DNA of 64,000 nt from Rickettsiales bacterium (GCA_041396965.1 JAWKXN010000001.1:434001-498000); one strand, 5' to 3'; shown: positions 1 through 8,670, numbered from the stretch's first letter. Notes: a model not told the origin generated them from the sequence alone. Numbers and translations: made by a program.

Positions 1-940
1 CCTGTGCTTGCTCTTCCGCTTTTTTTGAACCAGCGAAAATCTTTGTCGCTATCTCATCCGCAAGGTCACCTTTCTCGCCATTCTTTTCTGGGAAGCGGAC
101 ACCATCCCTTACTTTTGAGATTATAGAATCTAATGGAATATCGGGAACCGGTATCGGTACGGCGGTCGCTATAAGATTTTTATCTATTTTAGGAACTTGA
201 TATTTTTCCGGTACGTCAAGCCCAAATTTTTTATATACTTCCGCTGGGACAGTAGCGTTTATGCTATCTAATACGTTTTTGGGTTCTTCCACTATAACTT
301 TGCCGGAAGCGTCATGTTGTATGGTTTTACTCGGGCTTTCTTGCGCGAGGAAATTATAAACATCATGATCTTTCTCAGCTAATTCCACTAGTTTGTTGTT
401 TATTTTTTTTGTTGCGTGAGAAGAGGCCGCCTCCGCTTTCGCTGCGTTAAAATCCCACCCTTTTCCTGTGAGTCCATTGGCAAAGAAATTAAATAGCGCT
501 ACGGCGAATACGATTAACATATTAAGAGGTGAGGTTGTTATTTCTGTCTGAGCAGTATCTATCGTATCTGCCACTTTACCTATGGTCTCTTCTTTGGGTA
601 TCAGCGCATCAAGGTTAAAACCATCAAGATTATGTTTTTTTCGGTGGTTTTCCTGCAATAACGCTATGCGCCGGTTAATTTCATCAAAACTGATTTCTTT
701 AGTTTCGCCATCCGTTGTTTTAAGAGATAATGAACGATTTTTCATGGCAAGGGTTGCCATATCCTTAAAATCCTGATCGTTTAGCTTGTCTATATCGACT
801 ATCTCTACAGAGTCTTTTGAATTACCACCAAACATCAGCAGGGCCTGAAGCAGGTTATAGTGCCGCCTGAGTTCATGACCGACCTTCAGAACGATCGGTT
901 CCATAAGTGATTTTTTGGTATTTTCTACGGACTCGCTCAT
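1..940 (-). CDS. Hypothetical protein, partial (runs off the left edge)
   Basis: This minus-strand frame starts with ATG at 940 (MSESVENTKKSLMEPIVLK) and stays open to base 1, so at least 313 codons are present and the C-terminus is missing. Residues about 110-165 contain DALIPKEE, a hydrophobic stretch (LNMLIVFAVALFNFF) and then GLTGKGW. The same arrangement (DELIPTKEK, hydrophobic stretch, LLTGKGF) occurs in the protein at 1646-3508, so the two are paralogues. No signal peptide is seen; the hydrophobic stretch could be one membrane segment. An 18-bp box 63 bp upstream resembles one upstream of the paralogue. I do not recognise a named family; an effector or surface role would be speculation. 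Confidence 0.8.
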   Translation of the reverse strand, partial: MSESVENTKKSLMEPIVLKVGHELRRHYNLLQALLMFGGNSKDSVEIVDIDKLNDQDFKDMATLAMKNRSLSLKTTDGETKEISFDEINRRIALLQENHRKKHNLDGFNLDALIPKEETIGKVADTIDTAQTEITTSPLNMLIVFAVALFNFFANGLTGKGWDFNAAKAEAASSHATKKINNKLVELAEKDHDVYNFLAQESPSKTIQHDASGKVIVEEPKNVLDSINATVPAEVYKKFGLDVPEKYQVPKIDKNLIATAVPIPVPDIPLDSIISKVRDGVRFPEKNGEKGDLADEIATKIFAGSKKAEEQAQ

Positions 941-1002
941 TGTCTATTATTCGTGTTATTACAATTCCTATCTTATCATTCTAACTGATTTTTTATAAAA
1001 TA

Positions 1003-1020
1003 GTGTGAAGTTTATGTAAC
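1003..1020 (-). promoter_or_regulatory. Conserved upstream box, copy 1
   Basis: GTGTGAAGTTTATGTAAC (plus strand) lies 63 bp upstream of the partial gene starting at 940. It matches GCGTGAAGTTTTTGTGAC, 70 bp upstream of the paralogous gene starting at 3508, at 14 of 18 positions, while the DNA around it has diverged. It may be a shared transcription-factor site or promoter part. Confidence 0.4.
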
Positions 1021-1089
1021 ATATGCCTAGCGCCGAAAAAACAATTGTTACACTATTATAACAACAGTAAAATATGCTTATTCAATATG

Positions 1090-1644
1090 TTATGATAAAT
1101 AGGGGCGATTTGATAGCGATTTGATTTTATGTGGAATTACAACCAACCTGTCATTGTTAGCCGTAACTACCCCTGATTTTTGCATATTTTCAGTTTCTAC
1201 CATTACGTTATCATTGGCAATTATGCCAAGTAAAGACCGTTTGTTTCTGATAAGCTCAATTTCCAAATAATGAGCTAAGCCAGCCTTCCCAGCGGCTCCA
1301 TTTATTATGTTATTATTAGTAAGCATTTTTTTTACAGCAATACTAGGTACCATAATTGGCTTTTCTTTTAAGGCTTCCTCTTTTGCCATTTCACGGATAG
1401 ATTTTTCCGCTAACATAGCTGTTGGGTCAGAGCTATCCGCTGATAGTAATTTTCTGGATATAATCTGTGATAATTTTTTTGGGTTACCTATATGCTCACT
1501 ATTATCGTTGATAATTTTTGTCATAACGGTAATAACAGCCTCTCTTCCTTCACCAGCAAGCGGCATAGAACCATCAACTATATCTGACACCACGTCCTTC
1601 ATCGTTGTATATTCAAAATTAAGTTTTTTTACATTCCCACCCAT
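1090..1644 (-). CDS. Hypothetical protein, paralogue of the C-terminal domain of its upstream neighbour
   Basis: 184 aa. Residues about 17-105 align with the last third of the protein at 1646-3508. Shared features are a V-x-x-IV start, NPKKLSQIISRKLL against NPKLFAKAIAKDLL, and the block DPTAMLAEKSIREM against DRTAMLAADSIRRA. The start lies one base beyond the upstream stop, so the two are surely co-transcribed and probably translationally coupled. The last 80 residues are unrelated to the neighbour. No catalytic motif, signal peptide or membrane segment is visible. The function is unknown. Confidence 0.8.
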   Translation of the reverse strand: MGGNVKKLNFEYTTMKDVVSDIVDGSMPLAGEGREAVITVMTKIINDNSEHIGNPKKLSQIISRKLLSADSSDPTAMLAEKSIREMAKEEALKEKPIMVPSIAVKKMLTNNNIINGAAGKAGLAHYLEIELIRNKRSLLGIIANDNVMVETENMQKSGVVTANNDRLVVIPHKIKSLSNRPYLS

Positions 1645-1645
1645 A

Positions 1646-3508
1646 CTATTTTGCTGCGCCTTGTTGCTGCGTTTGTTGAGGCGCTCTCATCGCGAGGTTA
1701 GTGGCTTTCTGATTATCATTTACGCCTGCTGCCTTAGCTTGTTGTTGAACTTTTGTCGCTTCATCCATAACAAAAGAATTCTGCAGTTCTTTTTGAAGCT
1801 TTCCATTCTTATCCGTAAGAGTTTCTTCCATACGCTGCGCCATTCCAGGGATGTTTATTCCAAGCATTGGTATATTAATGCCATCTATTAAAGTTTTATC
1901 ATTCGCGCTTATATTTACTCCGCCGGTTTTCTCAGCAAGTTGTTTTTGTCCAGCTCTACGAATAGAGTCAGCAGCGAGCATAGCCGTACGATCGGTAGGG
2001 TCATCAGGATTTAATAGATCTTTCGCTATAGCTTTAGCGAATAGTTTTGGATTATTTACTAGGTTTTTATGTTTATTAGCAAGCTTTGTCGCTGTTTCTG
2101 CAATAGCGTCTTTGCCTTCTGTGCCGTCTGGCACTAACTGGTTTACTATTTTCTTAACGGTAGCTTTAGTGTTAGCCATCTCTACCGTCTGTTCATGAGC
2201 TTTTTGTTCTTGTACGTTTTTCTCACCTGTATTTTTTCCATCTAATTCTTTGCTGCCAGCGTCAGCCACCTGAGTTTCCTGAGAGCTTGATCTACCAGCG
2301 AAATCTTTAGGGACAGGTGGCTTTCTTCTTACAAGACCCTCCGCGAGAGCCGCCGCCATAGCTTTATTCATATTAGTATTAGTTTCCTGCCCACCCAAAT
2401 CTTTAGGCTTTTCTGTATGCTGTGTGCCTTGCCCTTGTTGCTCTGTTTGACCCTGATCAACTCCCTGTTCCGCTTTATTCTGTGGTTGGGTATGAGCGGG
2501 GCTGTTCTCATGGAACGGAGTTTCCGCTAATGTTTTTGGTTTTTTAACATCTTTATCATCTATCTCAACACCGGCGACTTCCATAACTTTATGTTTTACG
2601 CCGTTACTTATATCAGAGATTTCCTCTTTACTTAAGTTTATCCCGCTTTGTTGCAAATTATGCGAAACGGCGGATGCCATATTCCCAGCCTGATATTCCG
2701 CTACTCCTTCTGTAAAGCCTTTGCCGGTAAGCAGTCCGATTATTCCCATTATTATTCCCATAAAGGATAACCCACTATTCGCTTCTACCCCATCAGCCAC
2801 CGCCTTGCCGATAGCGGCTCGCTTTTCCTTAGTTGGAATTAACTCATCAACCGAATTCGCGCCAAGTCCCTTAACTATACCCGCGGGCATTTTTGGGTTG
2901 CTTTCCTTCAATTCACCAAGCTTACCATCAATTTCCACGATAGTTACAGTTACGTCCTTTCCATCCGTACCCTTCGCGGTAAATTGTCGTTTTTCTATCA
3001 GCTCATTAGCGATCCGCGTATATTCTTCATTGGTTGACGGCTCCGCTACATCCTTACCAAGCAAACTCCCTATAGCTGACACCGCACCATTTTCCTTAAG
3101 CTGTATCGCGACTTTTTCGGTAACCCCATCGGTCGTTGCCTGATAAGCCTGCTGTGCTGGGGTTAGATTCGTATCACTTTGTTGTCCTTGCGTATTTTCT
3201 ACATGTCTGGTTGTTTTTGCTACTTCATACAAGGTTTTTTGGTACTCGGTGGCATATTCCCTAGCCTTGGGATTTCTTTGCAAAGCTTGGTTAAATTGAT
3301 GGAATGTTACGGTATTCCCATCACCATCCACAGTTTGCATATTCTTCGAATGCAACTCGGCAAGTGCCTTCGCCGCCCGCTCTTGTGGAATATTAAGGTC
3401 ATTTTCAAGTACGCTCAATATAGCCCTCTGCTGCTCGGGAGTAGCTTTCTCGTTAGTCTTCCGCGCTATATCATCCGCGAGATCTTTTGGTATCTTATTT
3501 TCTGCCAT
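1646..3508 (-). CDS. Large hypothetical protein with a central hydrophobic segment
   Basis: 620 aa, starting MAENKIPKDLADDIARK. The N-terminal part is helical and charged. About residues 225-270 hold DELIPTKEK, then a hydrophobic glycine-rich stretch (FMGIIMGIIGLL) and TGKGF, shared with the gene at 1-940. A Gln/Glu/Lys-rich low-complexity linker follows (about 325-435). The C-terminal domain is shared with the gene at 1090-1644. The mosaic shows the cluster arose by duplication and domain exchange. It is transcribed divergently from zapA with an 18-bp box 70 bp upstream. I recognise no named family. A long linker and a single hydrophobic hairpin would suit a secreted or membrane-inserting protein, but that is inference. 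Confidence 0.8.
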   Translation of the reverse strand: MAENKIPKDLADDIARKTNEKATPEQQRAILSVLENDLNIPQERAAKALAELHSKNMQTVDGDGNTVTFHQFNQALQRNPKAREYATEYQKTLYEVAKTTRHVENTQGQQSDTNLTPAQQAYQATTDGVTEKVAIQLKENGAVSAIGSLLGKDVAEPSTNEEYTRIANELIEKRQFTAKGTDGKDVTVTIVEIDGKLGELKESNPKMPAGIVKGLGANSVDELIPTKEKRAAIGKAVADGVEANSGLSFMGIIMGIIGLLTGKGFTEGVAEYQAGNMASAVSHNLQQSGINLSKEEISDISNGVKHKVMEVAGVEIDDKDVKKPKTLAETPFHENSPAHTQPQNKAEQGVDQGQTEQQGQGTQHTEKPKDLGGQETNTNMNKAMAAALAEGLVRRKPPVPKDFAGRSSSQETQVADAGSKELDGKNTGEKNVQEQKAHEQTVEMANTKATVKKIVNQLVPDGTEGKDAIAETATKLANKHKNLVNNPKLFAKAIAKDLLNPDDPTDRTAMLAADSIRRAGQKQLAEKTGGVNISANDKTLIDGINIPMLGINIPGMAQRMEETLTDKNGKLQKELQNSFVMDEATKVQQQAKAAGVNDNQKATNLAMRAPQQTQQQGAAK

Positions 3509-3577
3509 GTTTATCTATCTGTTTTTTCTTGTAAAAATACTATCACCCTACCATGATATATTAATTTCTGTAAATTT

Positions 3578-3595
3578 GCGTGAAGTTTTTGTGAC
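3578..3595 (-). promoter_or_regulatory. Conserved upstream box, copy 2
   Basis: GCGTGAAGTTTTTGTGAC (plus strand) is the partner of the box at 1003-1020, at nearly the same distance (70 against 63 bp) from the start of a paralogous gene. It lies between that gene and zapA and could act on either. Confidence 0.4.
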
Positions 3596-3641
3596 AATTC
3601 ATGGATAAATGTGTATTTTACCAGTGTATAAGGAGGCGTAA

Positions 3642-4016
3642 ATGGCGGTTGTTGACGTAAAAATTAATGGAAAATCATACCAGTTAGCTTGTGATGATGG
3701 GCAGGAAGAGCATCTTCGCACGCTTGGTGATGATGTGGATGACCTTATTCGTGAGCTTGCGGGCAGGGTAGGCGGTGGTCTTTCCGAGGTTATGGGGCTG
3801 CTCATGGCATCTGTGACTATGGCTGATGAACTGATTGAAAATAAAAAAGAAATTAACAAAATCCTTGAGGAAAACAAGAAATATCGGGCGATAATAGAAC
3901 AAGGTGGCGGACAGGTCATAGATGAAGGTGAGCGAATTGATGATGCTATCGCGACAACGATTGAGGAAATCGCCCAGCGTATAGAAAAGATTGCCGATAG
4001 TCTTCAAATCAGCTAG
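3642..4016 (+). CDS. zapA: Cell division protein ZapA
   Basis: 124 aa. ZapA binds FtsZ and bundles protofilaments at the division ring. The N-terminal domain has the family pattern VDVKINGKSYQLACDDGQEEHL, followed by a long helical coiled-coil region from about residue 40 (LMASVTMADELIENKKEINKI) that forms the tetramer. Length fits the family. AAGGAGG lies 7 bases before the ATG. As in many proteobacteria, it is followed by 6S RNA and then fau. Confidence 0.9.
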   Translation: MAVVDVKINGKSYQLACDDGQEEHLRTLGDDVDDLIRELAGRVGGGLSEVMGLLMASVTMADELIENKKEINKILEENKKYRAIIEQGGGQVIDEGERIDDAIATTIEEIAQRIEKIADSLQIS

Positions 4017-4190
4017 AATGCGTGCGGACGGTTCTGCCCGATACGTTTGGCACATTGTTCCTTGGACCAATAATTTTAATTAGGGAGCTGTCTCTGGTGA
4101 GGGTCTTGCCCTCGTACATATGGCACCCACCTTTACTTACCGGTCGCATGCGACTTGTTAAGCCGACGGTCATGGTGGTTCCGTTCATTA
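4017..4190 (+). ncRNA. ssrS: 6S RNA (SsrS), alphaproteobacterial type
   Basis: The zapA - fau interval is the classical site of 6S RNA, which binds sigma70 RNA polymerase as a promoter mimic. The sequence can form a long interrupted hairpin. The ends pair (AATG..CGGA at 4017 with TCCG..CATT near 4180-4189). The interior holds GAGGG-TCTTG-CCCTC followed by ATATGGCACCCACCT, which resembles the alphaproteobacterial 6S core as I remember it. A 62-codon frame across it is best seen as chance. Ends are approximate. Confidence 0.72.
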
Positions 4191-4201
4191 ATAAAATACG
4201 A

Positions 4202-4270
4202 GGTCAGTAGACCGAGTCAGTCCTAAGCGATGTCTCATGTAAAAATCAGTAGATTTTTACGGAGACGAGA
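4202..4270 (+). repeat. Two-hairpin intergenic repeat, copy A
   Basis: Hairpin 1 is GGTC, loop AGTA, GACC (4202-4213). Hairpin 2 is a 9-bp stem GTAAAAATC with loop AGTA (4239-4260), followed by GGAGACGAGA. The same architecture appears in copies at 61.1-61.8 kb with different but still complementary stems. It lies between 6S RNA and fau. The remaining bases up to 4348 hold nothing I recognise. Confidence 0.7.
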
Positions 4271-4348
4271 TAATAGAGGATTAGAGAACAGTCTCTGAAA
4301 TAACTGTTGGTGTTGAAATTGTAGAAATAGGCTGGATAAATATTATAA

Positions 4349-4915
4349 ATGACTGTCAGTAAGGAAGATTTACGTAAAGAGTTGTTAGCCAAAAGACAGT
4401 CCATTAAGCAGGAAGAAGCAAAATCAGCTTCGGTTGCTATCGCTGGTTTTTTGTCTGATATTATTCCACAAGCTAGTATAGTTTCTGGCTATCAAGCGAT
4501 ACGCGGGGAAGTAAACCTAGATGACTTACTGGATGAATTAAAAGACAGAGGAGTAAAAGTTACTCTACCGGTTGTGTCTGATAATTCGCAAATATTGCGT
4601 TTTTTAGAATATTCAGAGAAACAGGAACTAATCATTGGAAAATTCAGAGTGTTGCAGCCTAAGGATAGCGCGAAGGAGCTTGCACCAGATATTGTAATCT
4701 GCCCGATGGTAGGTTTTGATGGCAATGGTAATCGGCTTGGCTATGGTGGTGGTTATTATGACACGACAATTAAGGAGTTGCGTAAGGAAAATAAAAATTT
4801 ATTGGTTGTTGGTGTGGCTTACGAAGCGCAACGGATTGATAGTATAGCTATACATAATGGCGATGAGAGTATGGATATAGTGGTTACGGAAAAGAAAGTA
4901 CTTAAATTCGCATGA
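4349..4915 (+). CDS. fau: 5-formyltetrahydrofolate cyclo-ligase
   Basis: 188 aa, the family length. It converts 5-formyl-THF to 5,10-methenyl-THF using ATP in the cytosol, recycling this inhibitory folate. The N-terminus has the basic helix (KEDLRKELLAKRQSI). The C-terminal half has the signature VGFDGNGNRLGYGGGYYD, with the glycine-rich phosphate-binding loop, and VGVAYEAQRIDSIAIHNGDESMD. It lies downstream of 6S RNA, the usual arrangement, and overlaps the next gene by 4 bases (ATGA), so the two are translationally coupled. Confidence 0.92.
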   Translation: MTVSKEDLRKELLAKRQSIKQEEAKSASVAIAGFLSDIIPQASIVSGYQAIRGEVNLDDLLDELKDRGVKVTLPVVSDNSQILRFLEYSEKQELIIGKFRVLQPKDSAKELAPDIVICPMVGFDGNGNRLGYGGGYYDTTIKELRKENKNLLVVGVAYEAQRIDSIAIHNGDESMDIVVTEKKVLKFA

Positions 4916-5703
4916 AAATATTATTTTTAGGAGATGTTGTTGGGCGTAGTGGGCGCGACGCTATTATAAAAGAAGTTCCAAACCTGCGCAAGGAAATGGA
5001 ATTGGATGTAGTTGTCGTAAATGGTGATAATGCAGCGGGCGGGTTTGGAATAACGCCGCAAATCGCTAAGGATTTTTTTGCCTGTGGGGTGGATGTGATT
5101 ACCGGTGGTGATCATATATGGGATCAGCAAAAGGAAATAAAACCATATCTAGCACAGGAGAAACGTTTGCTACGTCCTGAGAATTTTCCGGTAAAAACAG
5201 TTGGAACAGGTAATTATCTGTTGAGCCTTGCTGATGGTCGTAAGCTTTTAATAATACATCTTCTAGGGCAAGTCTTTCACAAGGAACATACACGCTGTCC
5301 ATTCCTTACCGCTGATGAGATTCTGGAGAAATACCGTTTGGGAAATAATACCTCAATATTGCTTGATTTTCACGCTGAGGCAACTTCGGAAAAAACCGCG
5401 ATGGGTAAATATCTGGACGGGCGGGTAAGTGTGGTGGTAGGCAGCCACACCCATGTGCCAACAGCGGACGCGCGGATACTTCCTAAAGGCACTGCCTATC
5501 AAACCGATGCTGGGATGTGTGGTGATTATGATTCTGTAATTGGCTTTGACGCGGAAATCCCTCTTGAACGGTTCTTAAGCAAAATACACAAAGGTAAAAA
5601 GATGGAAGCGGCAAAAGGCAAAGCAAGCCTTTACGGGCTTTATGCGCAAACCGATGATAAAACCGGATTGGCAAAGAAGTGTGGGGCTTTTGTTCGGGAG
5701 TGA
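4912..5703 (+). CDS. YmdB-type metallophosphoesterase (2',3'-cyclic nucleotide phosphodiesterase family)
   Basis: 263 aa. Metal-binding motifs in order are GDVVGRSGR (residues 7-15), VNGDNAAGGFG, TGGDHIWDQ, DFHAEATSEK, and VVGSHTHVPTADARILPKGTAYQTDAGMCG. This is the dinuclear-metal TIGR00282/YmdB family; its Bacillus and Deinococcus members hydrolyse cyclic nucleotides or affect RNA turnover. Length fits. It starts inside the stop of fau. The physiological substrate here cannot be read from the sequence. Confidence 0.88.
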   Translation: MKILFLGDVVGRSGRDAIIKEVPNLRKEMELDVVVVNGDNAAGGFGITPQIAKDFFACGVDVITGGDHIWDQQKEIKPYLAQEKRLLRPENFPVKTVGTGNYLLSLADGRKLLIIHLLGQVFHKEHTRCPFLTADEILEKYRLGNNTSILLDFHAEATSEKTAMGKYLDGRVSVVVGSHTHVPTADARILPKGTAYQTDAGMCGDYDSVIGFDAEIPLERFLSKIHKGKKMEAAKGKASLYGLYAQTDDKTGLAKKCGAFVRE

Positions 5704-5709
5704 TTATTT

Positions 5710-7146
5710 CTATCTGTACGCTATTTTGCTATTTCTTCCGATGTGTTTGTCCAGAGTCCATTTCGGAATATTTGCCGCCTCAGTTGATTCCTCAAGGGAT
5801 TTACCTGACATCATACCTGCAGCAGCAGCGAGATAAGAATCGGCTTCTCTTTCAAATTTATTATCCCTTATAAAATTATCCAGTGATTTTGAATCAGATA
5901 TTAATATGGGGCGAGTATACATATGACCACCTTTTAACATGACATCAAAACTGTTATTCTTACCTTGATTTATCTTAGCTGCATGAGATATTGCGGCTTG
6001 CGCATCTTTATCACTCTTATCATCATCAAAAAAATGTGGAGACATTTTTTTGCCATCAGGATGATAGCCGAATTCTCCATTATATCTGGTGGCAACCAAC
6101 CTGTTCAGTGAAGCGAGCATAATCAGTGCGCTAATTGCTTGATCCTGATTAACATTTCCTTGTTCTATTCCTCTTTTAATCTCTTCAGCGTTTTGGATGA
6201 CAGGAACTGGGTCAACAAGTGATTGTATTGTATTTCGGTTTATAGGTTGCCTCATAGCTTCTTCACCAAGCCTTGCTCTTAGTTTAAGGCCTTTACTCAG
6301 GTCAATGTTCATTGGACTTTTTGCGTCCATAGGAAACACGGCTATTTTTTCGCCAAGCTCACCAGATATATACATCGCTTCAGCTATTTTATTGTAGGGA
6401 AAATCCTTACTATGTGGGTCAGGATCAGGAGGAATAGTAAAATGCTCTTTTCTTTTATACATAATAAACGGGTGAGCTTTTTTACCATTTTCTGCTATAA
6501 TGCCGTGATGTATAAGATATTTCGGTATGCTTTCCCGCTCTGGCTCTTGCGGAAGCGTTAAAGAAGCTATTTCTGGTTCTTTTCCCTGTAACACACTTTC
6601 TGCTATATTTTGAAAATATTTGGATACCGTACGCAGTTTGCGGTCGGTAATTAATTCATCAATAGAATCTTTTAACTCATTATTATCGGGATTATTAGAA
6701 GTTTTTTTTATTCCTTTAGTAAATACATCACCATATTGAGTAGCCATAAGATTATATAGGGAGGCAAGCTGGGTAAGCGCAGCGGCTTTTTGTTTATCAT
6801 TAAGCTTTTCTCCAGTGTTGCCGTTAGTTTTAAGCTCATGTAAAACGTCGTTGGCTAATTTTTGATAATCACTCGCTTTCCAGTTTTTATCATCAACCTT
6901 AATTTCAACACCATTTGTCGGTTCGCATTTCCCATCTTCAGAAAATTGCAGCCTTAACACTTCTCCACGCTTCGTTTTTGTACCATTAGAGACAGAAATT
7001 TCATCATTTCCAGACTGATACATAGCGTGAGCTATAAATTCATACTGCTTGCTACTAGCATCCCACTCATGCCAAGAAAAACGGTGCTGCTTACCACCGT
7101 CTTGAGCGGATAATGGTTGAAATTTATGGTGAACTGTAAGTTGCAA
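5710..7146 (-). CDS. Hypothetical protein with two repeated halves
   Basis: 478 aa, convergent with the YmdB-type gene. The halves resemble each other. Residues about 20-165 (HRFSWHEW..., IAHAMYQSG, ALTQLASLYNLMATQYGDVF) correspond to about 225-370 (HPFIMYKRK..., IAEAMYISG, ALIMLASLNRLVATRYNGEF). The repeat unit is about 150 aa with an A-x-L-x-x-LASL-x-x-L-x-AT-x-Y signature. The last 90 residues include an acidic and lysine-rich stretch. There are no transmembrane segments or signal peptide, and I recognise no family. The 183 bases upstream (7147-7329) hold only AT-rich DNA. Confidence 0.8.
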   Translation of the reverse strand: MQLTVHHKFQPLSAQDGGKQHRFSWHEWDASSKQYEFIAHAMYQSGNDEISVSNGTKTKRGEVLRLQFSEDGKCEPTNGVEIKVDDKNWKASDYQKLANDVLHELKTNGNTGEKLNDKQKAAALTQLASLYNLMATQYGDVFTKGIKKTSNNPDNNELKDSIDELITDRKLRTVSKYFQNIAESVLQGKEPEIASLTLPQEPERESIPKYLIHHGIIAENGKKAHPFIMYKRKEHFTIPPDPDPHSKDFPYNKIAEAMYISGELGEKIAVFPMDAKSPMNIDLSKGLKLRARLGEEAMRQPINRNTIQSLVDPVPVIQNAEEIKRGIEQGNVNQDQAISALIMLASLNRLVATRYNGEFGYHPDGKKMSPHFFDDDKSDKDAQAAISHAAKINQGKNNSFDVMLKGGHMYTRPILISDSKSLDNFIRDNKFEREADSYLAAAAGMMSGKSLEESTEAANIPKWTLDKHIGRNSKIAYR

Positions 7147-7329
7147 TTATTTATCTCCCTATATAGAAGTAAATATTGCAAAAAATTAACTATATGTAAA
7201 GATGTTAGTTGATTTTCAGGTTGTTATATGTTTTTCTATAAACAAATCAAGGAATTGGCTGGCTGTAAATTGGTTAAAATTACCGTTGCCTCATATGAAT
7301 TCTAAGGTTTGCGCGCTCAGTTATAAATG

Positions 7330-8043
7330 CTACCAATCAATTTCTTCTTTGCCGACACTTTTCAAGTAAGCATTGGTTTTACTAAAATGTCTGTTGCCAA
7401 AAAATCCTTTATCAGCGGAAAATGGTGACGGGTGAGGGGACATCAATACATGGTGCTTTGCTCTGTCAATTACCGCTCCTTTTTTCTGGGCGTAAGCTCC
7501 CCATAATATGAACACGATATTTTCTTTTTCATCGGATATTTTTTTTATAACAGCATCAGTAAATTCCTCCCAGCCTTTGCCTTGATGTGAGCCAGCGGAA
7601 CTCGCCCGCACGGTAAGCGTCGCGTTTAGTAATAAAACCCCTTGTTTTGCCCAGCGTTCTAAATTTCCGTTTGTGGGTATGGGGTTGCCGAGATCGGAAA
7701 GGATTTCTTTGAATATATTGTTAAGTGATGGTGGAAAACGAATACCATCATTCACGGAAAAACATAAGCCATTGGCTTGTCCTTGTCCGTGATAAGGGTC
7801 TTGTCCTAAAATAACAACTTTAACCTTCTCAAATGGGCATTGCTCAAAGGCGTTAAAATAAAGTGCCGCCGGAGGATATATATTATAATATTTCCTTTCT
7901 TCTCTTACAAAATGTATGAGTCGCTGAAAATATGGTTTTATGAATTCATCCTGTAAATAAGGTTTCCACTCTGGTGAAATCTTTACATCAACTATCTCTT
8001 TATTTTCAGAATCTTCCTTTATATGAATACTTGCTTGTGCCAT
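7330..8043 (-). CDS. ung: Uracil-DNA glycosylase, family 1
   Basis: 237 aa from the preferred start. It removes uracil from DNA in base-excision repair. Motifs are VVILGQDPYHGQGQANGLCFSV (catalytic Asp and water-activating loop), LLLNATLTVR, GSHQGKGWEEFTD, and HPSPFSADKGFFGNRHFSKTN (the Leu-loop region; HPSP carries the catalytic His). An upstream in-frame ATG at 8058 exists, but AGGA lies 7 bases before the ATG at 8043, giving MAQASIHIKE. It is transcribed divergently from tmRNA. Confidence 0.93.
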   Translation of the reverse strand: MAQASIHIKEDSENKEIVDVKISPEWKPYLQDEFIKPYFQRLIHFVREERKYYNIYPPAALYFNAFEQCPFEKVKVVILGQDPYHGQGQANGLCFSVNDGIRFPPSLNNIFKEILSDLGNPIPTNGNLERWAKQGVLLLNATLTVRASSAGSHQGKGWEEFTDAVIKKISDEKENIVFILWGAYAQKKGAVIDRAKHHVLMSPHPSPFSADKGFFGNRHFSKTNAYLKSVGKEEIDW

Positions 8044-8112
8044 ATCTATATTCCTCATGATGATTTATATGGTTCACTATACAAATTACCTAAATACAGG
8101 TCAATTTGACTC

Positions 8113-8141
8113 TTCACAATCATATAAAAATATAGTATAAT
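8113..8141 (+). promoter_or_regulatory. Sigma70-type promoter of tmRNA
   Basis: TTCACA (8113-8118), a 17-base spacer and a perfect TATAAT (8136-8141). Transcription would begin near 8148, just before the tmRNA acceptor piece. Confidence 0.65.
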
Positions 8142-8159
8142 CGCACTGTTACTTATGTA

Positions 8160-8525
8160 ACTATGACAATAAACGCAATTCAGAATAAGCGGATTGGACC
8201 CGGGGGCAGAGCCCGGCAGCTCCACCTGAGTCCACTTAAGTGGCAGCGGATTTTGGTGGGGCTGATTCAGGATCGACAAACGTAGTAAAGGTGTTGTTTT
8301 TGTCCGTGATGATACTGGCGTCTTGCCGTGCCGAAACCTTTGGTGCAGGCAGGAATCAGGTCAAAATTATAGATGCTAACGATAACGTTGCACTAGTCGC
8401 TGCTAACGACAACGCAGTCGTAGAAGTTGCTGTTGCTGCCTAACGGCGCATAGCATACTCTAGTATGTGACACGGTCATTGGAACGGGTACCGGGTAACA
8501 GAAACCCGTTCCGCTTAATAATTGC
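8160..8525 (+). ncRNA. ssrA: tmRNA, circularly permuted two-piece form
   Basis: tmRNA rescues stalled ribosomes and tags the peptide for proteolysis. The order is permuted as in alphaproteobacteria. The acceptor piece comes first, with T-arm stem CCGGG and CCCGG and then CAGCTCCACC near 8190-8226. The coding piece follows, starting GGGGCTGATTCAGGATCGAC at 8258, and GGGGCT pairs with AGCTCC. The resume codon follows TAGTC, as in E. coli, at 8399. The tag read from there is AANDNAVVEVAVAA with stop 8441-8443, close to the Caulobacter tag AANDNFAEEFAVAA. A hairpin with 8-bp arms GGAACGGG at 8481-8522 closes the gene. CCA is not fully encoded. Confidence 0.92.
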
Positions 8526-8670
8526 GATAAATTTTTGTAACATTCTAGCTTAACTTACCAAAAAATAATATTTTTTAGCTTGGTGGATTTTATAAATAAC
8601 TTGCTTTTCTTGTCTAAATATATAGACTGTTCCTATATATCATGTAATTGTATTGTCACGGAAAATTTAT

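Noticed and set aside
4022..4210. 62-codon plus-strand reading frame after zapA
   Set aside because: It lies entirely over the proposed 6S RNA, lacks a ribosome site and has no protein-like pattern.
8055..8443. Small reading frames over tmRNA on both strands
   Set aside because: Structure and tag of tmRNA explain the region; only the 14-codon tag is real coding sequence.
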